Assembly: GCF_028372415.1 (NCBI RefSeq)
Contig: NC_092872.1
Location: 547,768,205-547,832,204, forward strand
DNA: 64,000 nt
Direction: 5' to 3'
Origin: Notamacropus eugenii
Taxonomy: Eukaryota; Chordata; Mammalia; Diprotodontia; Macropodidae
Shown one piece after another: positions 1-10,899 of the stretch. Under the pieces are notes generated by a model. That model was not told where the DNA came from. It made no database searches and saw only the letters and a list, made by a program, of their open reading frames with translations. Numbering within the stretch: the stretch's first letter is position 1; the number at the start of each line of letters is the position of its first letter. Made by a program: the position numbers and the translations under genes.

Positions 1-27
1 TGTGCAAACCTTAAAGCATCTTTAGTC

Positions 28-113
28 ATACACACACATATTTTATATACACATATACACACATACATATACATACACACACACACATATTTTATATACA
101 CATATACACACAT

Positions 114-161
<48 letters not shown>

Positions 162-162
162 C
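28..162. repeat. CA/TA microsatellite with duplicated unit
   Basis: Alternating CA, TA and TACA dinucleotides end in an uninterrupted CA run of about 20 units (about 121-161). A block of roughly 48 bp containing the interruption ATTTTATATACACATATA occurs twice, near 38 and 88, so the locus grew by unit duplication as well as by slippage. Confidence 0.95.
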
Positions 163-291
163 CCTACCTCTTGGTGGAAAAGAGGTAGCTCTACAAAGAA
201 ATAGCTCCCATTTTTGTAACCTTCTAAGGTTTACAAAGTACTTCCCTGGCAGAAACCCAGGGAGGTGGACATGGGCAAGAATTACAGTTCT

Positions 292-476
292 TCAGGGTAG
301 AGAGACGGGCCCTGGACAGGGAGTCAGGAAATATAGGTTATAGCCTCAGCTCTGCTATGTGACCTTAGACAAATCACTGGTCATTTTTGTGTCTTAGTCT
401 TGCCCTTCTATAAAATGAAAGGGTGAAATTAAGTGACCCTTAAGGTGCTTCCTCACTCTGTTGTTCTATGACGTTG
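292..476 (+). repeat. MIR-type CORE-SINE, sense
   Basis: The order is typical of the family: a 'gggagtcaggaaatatagg' body, the conserved CORE segment 'tgtgaccttagacaaatcac', 'cttctataaaatgaaaggg', and the 3' segment 'cttaaggtgcttcctcact'. It is diverged and the 5' head is missing. Confidence 0.75.
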
Positions 477-890
477 GAAGTAGGAAGTCAGAGGATGTTT
501 CCTACCCCTCTCCCCTTTCCCTCTTTCTCCTGTTTCTGTGTGTTATTGTCTTTCCCTGACAACAACAACAATAAAGATGAGGAGGAAGGAAAGAGGCTGA
601 CTGACTCCCACTGGGGCTGGGCTCCTGGGCCTGCAGACAGTTGAAGCCCTGAAGGGAAGGGAGGGGATTTTTAGTTTTCCAGTCTAAGCACTGACTAATG
701 GGACTTTCATGTGGAGGGCCATGGCAGACACCATGCCTCATGTGCCATGGGAAACTGGGAGCCGGCTTTCCCATTCAGTTTATAGACCTAGCCTTAAGAG
801 TCAACAGTCATATCTACTAGCCAATTAACTTAGTTTTAATAGTATGTTACAACTGCATAGGCCATTAGATTTCTCAGAACACTTTCACAC
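477..890. other. Unclassified stretch
   Basis: A 90-codon open frame on the minus strand (502-774) is proline- and serine-rich with no recognisable domain, and I do not accept it as a gene. Bases 800-852 resemble 7866-7919 (see findings). Confidence 0.4.
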
Positions 891-892
891 GG

Positions 893-1010
893 AAAGATGG
901 TATGGTAGAAAGAGCACTGGCCTTGGATTCAGGAGGCCTGGCCTTGAGTTTTGCTTCTGTCACTAACTTATTCTATGACCTTGAGCAAATCATTGATTCA
1001 TTGATTGGCA
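893..1010 (+). repeat. MIR-type SINE, sense
   Basis: The 'ggtagaaagagcactggcct' head and the CORE phrase 'ctatgaccttgagcaaatca' are present. The 3' end is truncated by the L2 piece that follows. Confidence 0.8.
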
Positions 1011-1080
1011 ATTCATTCAGCAAACTCTAATCAAGCATCTACTATGTTCAAGGCACTATGCCAAGTGCTACAGATACAAT
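1011..1080 (-). repeat. L2 3' terminal fragment, antisense
   Basis: 'catctactatgttcaaggca' followed by 'atgccaagtgctacagatac' is the antisense of the L2 3' end. Confidence 0.75.
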
Positions 1081-1109
1081 AACAAACTCTTTGAGGTTTC
1101 CTCAGTTGA

Positions 1110-1250
1110 AAATTGTGGAGGTTAGATTTTGGTCTCTAACATTCTGTGTTCCGTGTTATAAGGCTCCTTCCAACATTTGCCTCCCACATTTTGTGTTCCA
1201 AGGCTCTTTCCAGTTCAGATATCCTATGACTCCAGTTGGCTTATAAGACA
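1110..1250 (+). repeat. SINE 3' tail with internal tandem repeat
   Basis: Two or three diverged copies of a unit of about 30 bp (approximately 'aaggctctttccagttcaga' plus 'tattctgtgttcc') lie in tandem. The unit matches the 3' part of the MIR-type SINEs elsewhere in the window, so this looks like an expanded SINE tail. Confidence 0.5.
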
Positions 1251-1659
1251 CTCATCATGGTGTCCAACCACAGTTTGGCTCTTTTCAAATCATGACTTTT
1301 ATCCTTCTCAAAGATCCAACAGTCAGTAAATCAAAAAATACTACAAGAGGCAATGAGAAAAGTCATGAATGTATGAAGGATAATAATTTGTTAACTAAGC
1401 AAGATCTTTTTCCTTCAGTATGTCTATTGCTATGTGAAAATTTTAACTTGACTGGTATATCTGTAATAAAGATGCAATTTGTTAAATTCATATACATTCT
1501 TATTCACTCTAGGTCATTTCTGACATTAAAGAAGGCAGAATGACTTAGATGAAACAATTACATAGCACTGATAATAAAAGCATAAATAGTCTTATTAATG
1601 TTTTTACCACCTTACCAATGTTTGGCCCCTTCCCTGGCATGCAATGAGCATCACTCTGC
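1251..1659. other. Unclassified AT-rich stretch
   Basis: No repeat or gene was recognised. The open frame at 1292-1543 has no recognisable domain and an ordinary AT-rich composition. Confidence 0.4.
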
Positions 1660-1915
1660 TAGTGATATATGGTTGGCCATGAAGTGACTTTGGCAAGTAC
1701 CCGTTTACTTCTCAACTTCAGTTTCCCTTTTTGTGAAGTAAGAGGTTTGTAGCAATCAATGAGAGATAAGTTACCTCTAGTGTCCCTTCTAAGTTTGAAA
1801 CTTTATATTCTAAGTCCCTTTACAGCTCTGATATTCTATGTCCCAAGGTCCCTTCCAGCTCTGACGTTCTGTGCTCTGTGTTGTAAGATCTCTTCTGGTT
1901 TTAAAATGTTAGCAA
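1660..1915 (+). repeat. MIR-type SINE with tandem 3' tail
   Basis: CORE-like sequence ('ttcagtttccctttttgtga') is followed by three tandem units of about 32 bp (near 1790, 1825 and 1855), each containing 'cccttycagctctga' and 'attctatgtcc'. The arrangement is the same as at 1110-1250. Confidence 0.65.
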
Positions 1916-2240
1916 TCTATATGTGAAGCCTTCCTATGTATATACAAATTTCCCCTTACAGATGGGCAAACATCCTCCAATGTTTCTTTTTCCTCTAAGA
2001 CCTGTTTCTGCTTGTTTTGCTGCTTATTCTAACTCGTAAATTATTTGACAGATTTTAATTTATCCTGCATATCTTGCTCAACAAAAATGGCTTTTTCTGA
2101 TGCCACTCAAAGGAAAGTCACTTCGGTCAAAATGATCTATAGCTCCCTAGGAGTGGCAGAACATCAAAGCAGTTAGGTCAGTGATGGGCCCTAGCACCTA
2201 CCCTTCACATCTCTTCGTGATTGTCAATAGGGGTTGTTAT
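1916..2240. other. Unclassified stretch
   Basis: No repeat or coding signal was recognised. Confidence 0.35.
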
Positions 2241-2244
2241 CAGT

Positions 2245-2510
2245 AGGATCTATTGTCAGGAGAGCAGCCCCCTCATCTCTGTACCTTGGCTTCCCTGGCT
2301 TCCTTCAAAAGTCAGTTTAAATCCCACCTTCTACAGGAGGCCCTCTACATCTCCCACTCCTCAGTGCTTTCCTTCCTAAATTACCTTCTATCTACTCTGT
2401 GCATATCTTGTATGAACCTATTTATTTACATGTTGTCTCCCCCATCAGAATATGAACTACCATCAAGGCAGGCCTAGCACATAAATAAATACTTATTGAC
2501 TATGTGACCC
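2245..2510 (+). repeat. L2 LINE 3' end, sense
   Basis: This contains the end of the L2 ORF ('cttggcttccctggcttcct', 'tcccaccttctacaggaggc'), then the 3' UTR ('tacatgttgtctcccccatc') and the terminal 'aataaatacttattgac'. It is 5'-truncated and carries a small deletion near the 3' end. Confidence 0.9.
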
Positions 2511-2561
2511 TCAAGAACTTCCTTACTACCTTATCTCTGTGCCTGAAATTTCCACTGTAGG

Positions 2562-2735
2562 AAAATCCATAGGATCATAGATTTGAGCAGTAAAAGGGCC
2601 TGAAAAGTAATTGAGTCCAGCTCTCTCATTATACAGATCAAGAAACAGACACAAGTTAAATGATTTCCACTGGGTCATACAGCTAGTAAGTATCTGAAGT
2701 AGGATTTAATCCACTAGACTATGTCAGTCTTTGAA
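2562..2735 (-). repeat. MIR-type SINE, antisense
   Basis: 'ggatcatagatttgagcag', 'tcattatacagatcaagaaa' and 'gggtcatacagctagtaagt' follow the antisense order of the CORE-SINE. Confidence 0.75.
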
Positions 2736-2889
2736 AGTCTAGGATCTAATTACAGAAAAGTGGCAATTAGTAGGTGTTGAACCAACTGTAAAAGTACAGC
2801 TACTCTAGGAACTTAAGGTACAAACAAGTTTCTGAAGTGAGTTAGAAAGGGGAAAAGACCAAAAGAAGAATAGTGATTGGCCATGGCCT

Positions 2890-3388
2890 CCAATGACCTT
2901 TCAGATTCCATTCACATGTAACTGGATACTAAGGAGGTGTTCATCAACTGAGAAACAGCCAAACAAATAAGCTATATGAATAATATAGATCACTATTATA
3001 CTATATGAAATTATGAAAGAAAGATTATCAGAGAAAAGTAGAAAGACTTGTATGAAAAGTGAAGTGAGAACATTCATAAATGAACAACATTGCAAAATTG
3101 AACAATTTCGAAAGACTTCAGAACTCTCATCAATGCAATGATCAACCATGAGTCCAGAAAATGAATTATGAAGCAGGTTACTCATCTCCTGACAGAGCAA
3201 TGATGGACTAAACATGGAGTATGAGACATGTCTTCTGGACACAGTCAACAGAGGAATTTATTTTGCTTGACTATGCATATTTTCTGCAAGGATTTTCTCT
3301 TTCTTTTTTACTTTGGGGGAAAGGTACAAAGGAAGAAAATAAATGCTTTATAACAGAAAAAAGATATCAATAAAATCTTTTTTTTTTA
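2890..3388 (+). repeat. Old L1 3' end, sense
   Basis: The sense 3' UTR phrases include 'ggtgttcatcaactgagaaa', 'gtgaagtgagaacattcata' and a final 'aagatatcaataaaatcttt' A-rich tail. It matches the complement of the old L1 tails at 25.9 kb and 51.5 kb. A minus-strand frame (2901-3248) is only a shadow of this repeat. Confidence 0.7.
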
Positions 3389-3436
3389 AAGTCAGTTAGT
3401 CAGTCTAGATAAAAATCAAACTTGAAAAGAAATATA

Positions 3437-3572
3437 AGGGCAGGTAGGTGGCACAGTGAGTAGAGCACCAGCCCTGGAGTCTGAGTTTAAGTCCAGCCTC
3501 AAACACTTGACATATTTACTAGCTGTATGACCTTGGGCAAGTCACTTAACCTCAATTGCCTTGCCTCCCCCA
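3437..3572 (+). repeat. Marsupial tRNA-headed SINE, sense
   Basis: The head 'ggcaggtaggtggcacagtg' is followed by a B-box-like 'gagtttaagtccagcc' and the CORE 'tgaccttgggcaagtcactt', ending at 'ctcaattgcctt'. The copy is short and lacks a long 3' tail. Confidence 0.85.
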
Positions 3573-4285
3573 TCCTCCCATAAAAAGAGAAACCCAGATC
3601 CTTAGTGGAGAAGAGGAGATAGAGAGAAACCATGTGAAGCTGGGAGTATAGAAGTTGAGGCAGAGGCAGTCACAGCAAGGAGTGGGGCCAAGGTTAGGAC
3701 TATAGCAAGAGAGCAAAAGAGATAGAAAATCATTCCCTTGGAGTCGATAGCCCAATGCACACATTGTGCTCCTACCCTAATGCAAGCAAGGCTGGTTTTT
3801 TCATTGAGGTATTGCAATCATCCTCAACACTTCATTGGATCAGGAAACTAAGGGCTCTGGCTCATATACTAGTTGGTTGAGTACAAAACAGTCACAAATA
3901 ACTCCAGGTATGATCTGATTCTTGGAGGATCAGGATGGCAAGGAAGCTTTGCCCACCTAAATCAGCCTGGAGTATCTTCAGTGAATATCCTTGTTGAATA
4001 TCCTTCCCCTGCTACGGCTAAGTGAATTTTCTTTTCTTAACTCTTGAATGACCTGTGGATATCTCGTTGGGTTCTAATATCTAACCTAAACTCCCAAGGG
4101 ATTGGCCTGAGTGGGGCTCAGCCTAGAACCACATCTATAGAAGAGAGCACAGCCTCTGTCCTAATATTCCTGGTGTTCAACTGGCCTACACAACCTTGAT
4201 CTCAGCAGCTAGGCATTCACATATTGGAGGATCAACCACACCCTTGGTGGCCTTTAAAGCTAAATAACTTACAAGCATTTGTGAG
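3573..4285. other. Unclassified stretch
   Basis: Apparently unique sequence. The short minus-strand frames at 3552-3817 are not supported by any motif. Confidence 0.35.
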
Positions 4286-4480
4286 AGAAATCTGTCAATT
4301 GAGAGTCCTGGTTCTGTTGGTTACTAGCTATGTGATTCCAGGTAAGTCCCTTGCGTACACTTTATCCTTGGTTATCTCCTTTATTAAGTCAGAATGATAC
4401 TTGGCCTACTTCGTTTACTGGGCTGCTGTGAGGAAAGTGCTTTGTAAATGACAAAATGGATATTAAAATGTGATTATTTT
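4286..4480 (+). repeat. MIR-type SINE, sense
   Basis: 'agctatgtgattccaggtaa', 'gggctgctgtgaggaaagtg' and 'ctttgtaaatgacaaaatgg' follow the CORE-SINE order. Confidence 0.65.
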
Positions 4481-4599
4481 AATAGCGATATCTAGGGAGA
4501 ATTCATTAAACACAAAGCTCTCTAAAACATTCATTTTCTAATCCTTAAAAAATAAAACAACATAACAAAATCTTGTTAGGTCCTGGTATCCCCCAAAGT

Positions 4600-5950
4600 G
4601 ACCATCCTATGTAATATTCCTCAATTTTTTTCAGCCAAATTCCTTGAAAAAATTTTCAATACTAGTTGCCTTAACTTCTCTTCCCACTCTCTTCTAGCTT
4701 ACAACTGCATCACTCAGCTAAAACTACAATTTCCAAAGTCACCAATGATCTCTTAATTACTAAATCTGATGCCCCTTTCTCAGTTCTCATCTTTCTTGAC
4801 CTCTTAATAACCTTTGGCTTGGTTGATCACTGCCTCTTTCTGGCTACTCTCTTCTCTTTGGGTTTTAATGATACTGCTTTCCTGGCACCTCATTCACTAT
4901 TCCTCAGTCTCCTTTGCTGGATCTTTATCAATAACACATCCCCTAACTGGTGGTATACCCCTAAGTTTTGTCTTCTTTTCCCTCTTTTTCTCTCCCTCTC
5001 CCTCTTCCTTCCCAACCCTGCCTACCAATATAGAATTATCATCTCTATAATGAGTCCCAACCCTACTCTCTCTTCTCAACTCTAATCCTACATTACCAAC
5101 TGTGTAAAGGATATTCCAAATTGGATGTCCCGTAACCATCTCAAGCTCAATATTTCTAAAGGAAAATTAATATTCTCTCCTCCCCTCCCCTCCCCTCCAT
5201 AAATACTCCCACCTTCTGAACTTACCTATTTTTCTTTTTGAGGACAGCACCATTCTTCTAGTCACTTGGGTTTAGAATCTCAATGTCACCCTTGATTCCT
5301 CACTCTCATTCACTACAAATATCCAACCAGGTGTCAAATCTTGTTTTAATCTCCACGACATCCTTACATCAGTCTTTTTCTTTGCATTCACCCAGTCACC
5401 ATTATAGTTCATGCCCTCATTACCTCTCTCCTGAGATTACTGTAAAAGCTTCTTTATCAATTTTCTCCTCTCTTCAATCTATCCTTTATATAGTTGTCAA
5501 ACTAATTTCCCAGAAAACCCCACAAAATGACCATATTACAATTCTACTCAATAAACTCCAGTGGCTTCCTGCAACCACTAGAAGAAAATACAAATTTGGA
5601 GGTATTTAAAGGCCTTCACAACTTGGTCCCAACCTATCTTCATAGCCTTGTTGCACACTATTCACACATTGTGTTTCAGCAAAACTTTTCTGCTTAAAGC
5701 TCCTCCTGTCTAGTACTCTATCTCCCACTCTGTGGCTCTGTCTCTCATAACTGGAACATACTCTCTTTCATCACCTTCATTTCTCAGATGTTCTAGTTTC
5801 TGTCAAGGTTCAACTCAGTGGCTACATTTCACATGAGGTCTTCCTAATTCCCTATGCTACTAATGCCTCCCCTCCCAACCCCTCCATTTATTTTGTATAT
5901 GTTTTGCATATATATCTGGTCTACTCTTCCTACTTGCACTTGCAAGTTGA
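4600..5950 (+). pseudogene. L2 LINE reverse transcriptase region, decayed
   Basis: A long, sense-oriented L2 fossil. In order there is the pre-RT segment ('ttccttgaaaaaattttcaa'), the RT core around 4780-4860 where the family normally encodes L-D-L-S-A-A-F-D-T-V-D-H (here broken, ending 'ggttgatcactgcctctttc'), the segment around 4905 ('agtctcctttgctggatctt'), the block at 5100-5170 ('ccaaattggatgtcccgtaa'), the C-terminal module around 5500-5650 ('ataaactccagtggcttcct', 'aaggccttcacaacttggtc'), and the 3' part to about 5950. Frames are broken throughout. L2 RT drives target-primed retrotransposition; this copy is dead. A TCCCC run at 5184-5203 interrupts it. Confidence 0.9.
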
Positions 5951-5959
5951 GTCCTCAGG

Positions 5960-6500
5960 GAAATGATTACACCAGATTCAAAGTACTTTGTAGATCCAAA
6001 CTCCTAAAACTATAGCTTATGAAACCCCAAATGTAAAGGTACATTCACTTGTCACAATAACCTCAAAGGTGTTTACTAAAATGAAATAGCATGAATAGTA
6101 GTAATAAAACATTCCTTCCAAAAACCTGGGGCATATTCTCCCCAAATACACACAGCCATGTGAGGAAAAGAATCATACATAACATACACCAGTAGAGAGG
6201 CATACACATAGCCCCCCAATGTCCTTTTTTCTCTTACGATATCTTCCTTCTCTTGTTCCCCAAAATAGCATCTCTTCTCTCCTCCCCTCCCATCCCCTCT
6301 CCTTTCCCTCTCATTCTCACTCTCTCCTTTCTGGGTCTGCTCCCTGTGGTACATAGTGTCTCCTATTTGGTAAACTGCTCTCTTGCAAGATGCCATAGAA
6401 GGATGGGTGGAGGGAGTAGAAAGAAAGACAAGAGAAATCCCCACTCTGGAAAGGGCACAAGGAAAAGACACAGAACCATTCCCTCTCAAGATCTGAGTTC
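5960..6500. other. Unclassified, pyrimidine-rich in part
   Basis: 6225-6325 is C/T-rich (possibly simple repeat). The minus-strand frame at 6076-6489 is its purine-rich complement and shows no domain. Confidence 0.35.
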
Positions 6501-6504
6501 TTCC

Positions 6505-7120
6505 AGTTTAGAACTATGTCCAAAGGGCTACAAAACTGTGCATACCCTTTAAAGACCCAGCAATACCATTATTAGGTCTGTATCCCAAAGAGATCAAAGA
6601 AAAGGGAAAAGGATTCATATGTATAAAAATATTTATAGCAGCTCTTTTTGTTGTGGCAGAGAATTGGAAATTGAAGGAATGCCCATTAATTGGGGAATAA
6701 CTAAAAAAGTTGTTGTATATGATTGTGATGGAATACTATTGTGGTATAAGAAACAATAAGCAAGATGGTTTCAGAAAAACCTTGGAATTCTTATACGAAC
6801 TGATGCAAAGTGATATGAGCAGAACCAGGATAACCTTATCCACGGTAACAGCAATATTGTAAGGATGATCCACTGTGAAAGACCTAGCTACTCTGATCAA
6901 GAAAATGATGCAAGATGATTCCAAAGGACCCATGATGAAAAATATTATTTACCTCCAGAGAGAGAATGAATAAATTCTGAATGCAGATTGAAACATCCTT
7001 TTTTTCTACTTTATTTTTTTTCCTTCTTTTGTCTGTTTTCTTTTGTAACATGGCTAATATGGTAATATGTTTTACATGATTTCACATGTATAATCAATAT
7101 TAAACTGCTTTGATTTTAGC
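6505..7120 (+). repeat. 5'-truncated L1 3' end, sense
   Basis: The mammalian L1 3' UTR order is seen: 'aaagggctacaaaactgtgc', 'acccagcaataccattatta', 'ggaattgaaggaatgccc' region, 'gatggaatactattgtggta' and 'gagcagaaccaggataacct', followed by a T-rich 3' end and 'ttaaactgctttga'. Confidence 0.9.
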
Positions 7121-7134
7121 TGTTTTTTCTGCCA

Positions 7135-7640
7135 TAGTGTGCTGCCTATATATGAACTAGGAGAATTTCTCCATCATCCTGTTGATACACTTTAACAGGG
7201 GAGTTCAGAGAGGTTATCATTTCCCTAGCAAAGATGAGCAGTCTTTATCCTTTCAGCAGATCATATTCCTAGAAAAGTTACTTTAAGAAAAAAGGATGTA
7301 AGTTGAATCTGTTTTGCTCAAGGTGACACAATCCAGAAAGCATTAAGGGATCATTTTACAAGCTATCTAGGGAAAGAAAAATACCCAAAGAATGGGGAAA
7401 AAAACCACAGACAGTATTAATACTCCCCAAAGGCAATCTATAGGGCATCAGAAATTACTGACCCTTGTGCATACTTTCTAATGTGTATGAGACTAATCAA
7501 CACATATATAGAGGGTATCATTCATGAGAATCTAAGAAGAAAGTAGAAAAGTTTTCACAGATAACTTTCTACCTTAGAGCACATTTTTGCTGTCCACATA
7601 ACTGACTCCTTAAAAAAAAAAGAGAAAACAAAATTCCACT
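7135..7640 (+). pseudogene. RTE/BovB-type LINE, RT N-terminal half, decayed
   Basis: A sense translation with frameshifts resembles RTE-clade RT. It has a segment ending I-P-K-E-W-G (7385-7402), then T-V-L-I-L-P-K-G (about 7412-7435), and then a block where the family has N-Y-R-P (here N-Y-stop-P, about 7452-7466). This is the RTE block upstream of the catalytic palm. RTE elements are APE-type non-LTR retrotransposons. The copy carries stops and is inactive. It continues after an interruption at about 7965. Confidence 0.6.
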
Positions 7641-7964
7641 GTTTATTCATTTGAACCATATTTTATTGGCATAGAGAACTCCCAGTAAGGAAAATCCCTC
7701 TGTCAAAGCTGATCAAAACCTACTCTGCAATTTATAGCTTCTGAGAGTTACTTGTGACACTGAGAGTTTAAGTGACTTGTTCAGGATTATCCAGTCAGCA
7801 AGTGCTGGGTCATCTTGACTGCTATTCATTACACCACCTTGCCTCTCAGTTACAGAACTAATCTCAAGTCAACATCCACTTTTGCTAGCTAGTTAACCTA
7901 GTTTTAATAGTATATTACACTACTGATTACAAAAATTTATTGTGTATTTAAAAAAAAAAACAAA
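7641..7964. other. Interruption in the RTE fossil, with MIR-type SINE fragment
   Basis: 7755-7850 contains 'agtgacttgttcaggattat' and 'acaccaccttgcctc', an antisense MIR-type SINE. The rest is unclassified, including 7866-7919, which resembles 800-852. Confidence 0.5.
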
Positions 7965-8530
7965 ACACATGCAATAAAGCACAACCTTAAATGCTCTGCT
8001 CCAACAAGGAATCTCTCATGGTTATGTTAAGATCATAGATGATTTCTTGATAGACACAACCATGGAGATAGCTCTGGTAAATAACCCTCTAATTAACGTC
8101 ATGAGGTCCCAAACAGGGAGAAGTATACTCAACAAAGGTGTTTACAAATATCATGGAGATGTCCTCCAGAGAGTCCCAAAGAAGGAGAACGCCTTCTAGG
8201 TGGTGAGTTCCTACAAAGGCTTCTGTTTATGGATGATATTTTGTGGATTTCATCAAGCCCAAGGACTTTCTAGTACCTCCTCAAAAGGAATCTTTTGATT
8301 TAGTTATACATAGAGGAAAAACTAAATGGATGAAAACTGCATTCTGTTCAGATAATGACATACATATGAAAGTTAAGTCCATCAAATTAGTATGTCAGAA
8401 CATGTATGTGGGACAGGAAATGAAGACTGCAAATTCAATCCTGAGTTGAAGAGGAGGAAGAAAGTGGCCAAAATACATTTTGAAAGTCTTGCAGTGTTTT
8501 TGATGATCTCCAATTATTCTCCAGCACAAG
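7965..8530 (+). pseudogene. RTE/BovB-type LINE, RT C-terminal half, decayed
   Basis: The fossil resumes with a segment resembling the RTE 'alleqGi..yv' block, then a degraded catalytic block at about 8228-8256 reading L-F-M-D-D-I-L (the family has F/L-A-D-D). Bases 8243-8449 keep an open frame containing K-T-K-W-M-K, then Y-V-G-Q-E-M-K, followed just past the stop by E-L-K-R-R-K-K-V-A. These are the RTE hallmarks (K-T-K.., Y-L-G, I-N-R-R). The gap in this fossil and its stops show it is long dead. Confidence 0.7.
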
Positions 8531-8639
8531 AGACCAGACCTTTTCAATTAGGGAGGAGGAGATGAAGGAGAAAGGGCCCCTTGGTTGTCCTGTGTCTTCC
8601 ATTGCCTGTTGGTAATAATTGTAACAAATTTGCATAGTT

Positions 8640-9165
8640 AAAATTTAGTGGCCTTGGTAGAGATAGATGAGGTGATCTTTGTCTTTCTTTTGTTCTTAGG
8701 GAATGGGATTAATGTAGGATTTAAAGCCCTTTACAACCTAGCCAAACCCTACCTTTCTAGTCTCTCTGTACATTGAACTCCCTTACATACTCTTCGAGCC
8801 GGTAAAACTGGCCCCCTTTGCTGTTCCTCAAATAAGACATTATTTCTTGACTCCACGCATTTTCGCTGGCTATTCCCTGTGCATGAAATACTCTCCTTCT
8901 TCTCCATCTCCTGGCTTCCCTAGCTTCTTTCAAGTCCCAGAAAAACCCTTTCTCAATCCCTCTTAGTTCTAGTACCTTCCCTCTGTTAATTATTTCCTGT
9001 TTATCCTGTATATAATTGATTTGTACATAACTGCTTTCAATGTGGTCTCCCTCATTAGACTGTAAGTTCCTTGAGATCAGGGACTATCTTTTGCCTTTCT
9101 TTGTCTCCCTAGCACTGAGCACAGTGCCTGGTCAGATGTTAATAAATACTTATTAACTGACTGTG
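8640..9165 (+). repeat. L2 LINE 3' end, sense
   Basis: The end of the L2 ORF ('aaagccctttacaacctagc', 'gctgttcctcaaataagaca', 'ctggcttccctagcttcttt') leads into the 3' UTR ('attagactgtaagttccttg', 'actgagcacagtgcctgg') and the terminal 'aataaatacttattaactga'. The 3' end is well preserved. Confidence 0.93.
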
Positions 9166-9500
9166 ATGGATAGTTTATCATTTGATAGTATTTCTATTTG
9201 TTTACATTCTTTTAAAAGTAATTTAAAATAACATATAGAAAAACCTGGAAAGAATGTGAATAAAATGGAAAAGGAAAATAGTCAAAGATAGTTATGGAAT
9301 ATGGCTCTAAATCAAAGGTGGGAAAAGGAAATGGAGAAAATTGTACAGAGATTGCAACTTGAGACAAGATGCTACCTTAAAGCAAATTCAATATCTGAAA
9401 ACACTGAGTTCTCACTTTATGGTTCCATAAGGACTTGTTGAATTTAATTATTGTGATAGCTTTCTAACAGGTATTCCTATCTCTTCTCTTTCACACTTGA
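9166..9500. other. Unclassified AT-rich stretch
   Basis: No repeat or gene was recognised. Confidence 0.35.
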
Positions 9501-9507
9501 CAACCCA

Positions 9508-9765
9508 ACAGCTAGATGGTATAGTAAAGAGAAGAGTGAGGAGCACTTAATTTGAGGACCTCAATTCACATCCTGTCTCAGACACTTCATGGGGATGGGT
9601 CACTTAACTTATCTAAACCTCAAATTTTCCCATATATAAAATTGGGATAATTATAACACCTACTTCCCAGGGCTGTTGTGAGGATCTAATGAGATAATTA
9701 TTGTAAAGGCACAGTGCCTGGCACATAGTAAGTGCTATATTAATATTGTTTTTATGATTACAATA
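9508..9765 (+). repeat. Full-length MIR-type SINE, sense
   Basis: The head 'agctagatggtatagtaaag', CORE 'gtcacttaacttatctaaac', 'ataaaattgggataattata', 'cagggctgttgtgaggatct' and the L2-like 3' end 'agtgcctggcacatagtaag' are all present. Confidence 0.88.
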
Positions 9766-9939
9766 AAATAACATATGCAGAGTACTTTGCAAACCTAATC
9801 ATGTTATATAATTACTGTTTTCCAGTTTGTACAACTGTTTAATATTCTCCTTTGTTCAATTCCCAATTTCATGTCTAGCATCTTTAGTTTTACCTCTGTT
9901 TTCTTGGCCTCATATTGGTGGCTCCCAACTTAACATGTA

Positions 9940-10140
9940 ATAATAGCTAATATTTATATAAAGTTTTCAGGTTTCCAAAACATTTTGCATCAATTATCTT
10001 TTTTAATCTTTACAACAGCCCTGTTAGGTAGGTGCTATAAATATTCTTCTTTTATACATGTGACTGTTGGGGTTATGATCTGAGGCAGGATTTGAACTCA
10101 GGTATTCCATACTTCAAGACCAACACTGTAATCACCGAGT
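9940..10140 (-). repeat. MIR-type SINE, antisense
   Basis: 'tctttacaacagccctgtta', 'aggtaggtgctataaatatt' and 'aggatttgaactcaggtatt' are in antisense order. Confidence 0.8.
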
Positions 10141-10424
10141 CTATGAACACTGGCAAAGAATGGACTACCAAAAGAAGCTGTGGTATTTTCTTGCCTAGAT
10201 TCTTTTGAAGGTCTCTGGAGCTCGGGAATGGACTGGATGAGTTTTCCCAGTCCCAGGACTCTGTGATCCCTCTATCCTTCCTGTCTCTGTACGCATCTTA
10301 ATTGTGATCAATGAGATATGATAGAATTGTAGGGATAAATCATGATGATTGGGGGTCTGTGATGGCAGGACCAACATTCAGACTTGGATATCTCTGGTTT
10401 TTCCAAGACTGTCTGATTGGATCA

Positions 10425-10560
10425 TAAGAATAAGAGACAGGATGGACCACCAAAAGAGGAAACCTAGGCCCAGAAAGGTTTGAGTGACTTGTTCTAAGTC
10501 ACATAGCCGAGCCAAGTCTCCCCCAAATTTTGTTTTCTTTCCAATAGGCTATACTACTTC
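10425..10560 (-). repeat. MIR-type SINE fragment, antisense
   Basis: 'aacctaggcccagaaaggtt' and 'gacttgttctaagtcacata' mark the antisense CORE. Confidence 0.65.
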
Positions 10561-10666
10561 TCAGAATATCTACAACAAAATCCCTCTTGAATGAGGACAG
10601 GGCCTCCAAAACCAACCTACCTTTTACCAAAACCCACTCTCTATTGAATAGCAACAATTAATAATT

Positions 10667-10850
10667 AATAGTGATGTCATGGAAAGAACATGGAATCAGG
10701 TCTTTTTATTAGACCTAGATGTGAATTTGAGTTGTTGCCTCTTATTGGGCAAATTATTTCATCTCTTTGGTTCTCAGTTTCCTCACCTATAAAATGAGGA
10801 GATAGGACTCAATGATCTCAAAGTTCCTTGTAATTAAATCTATGATCTTA
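10667..10850 (+). repeat. MIR-type SINE, sense
   Basis: 'gtcatggaaagaacatggaa', 'gggcaaattatttcatctct', 'tcctcacctataaaatgagg' and 'ctcaaagttccttgtaatta' are present in order. Confidence 0.82.
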
Positions 10851-10899
10851 AAGTTTGAGAAGTTAGAAGTGTATATTTTATTATTCCCATTTAACAGAT

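Noticed and set aside
1..170. Possible CRISPR-like array from regularly repeated blocks
   Set aside because: Only two copies of a dinucleotide-rich block; this is a eukaryotic microsatellite.
3437..3572. Candidate tRNA gene because of A/B-box-like sequence
   Set aside because: Body and CORE sequence show a SINE with a tRNA-derived head; no cloverleaf with an acceptor stem can be drawn.
6076..6489. 137-codon minus-strand frame
   Set aside because: Low-complexity R/E/G-rich core from a C/T-rich tract; no domain.
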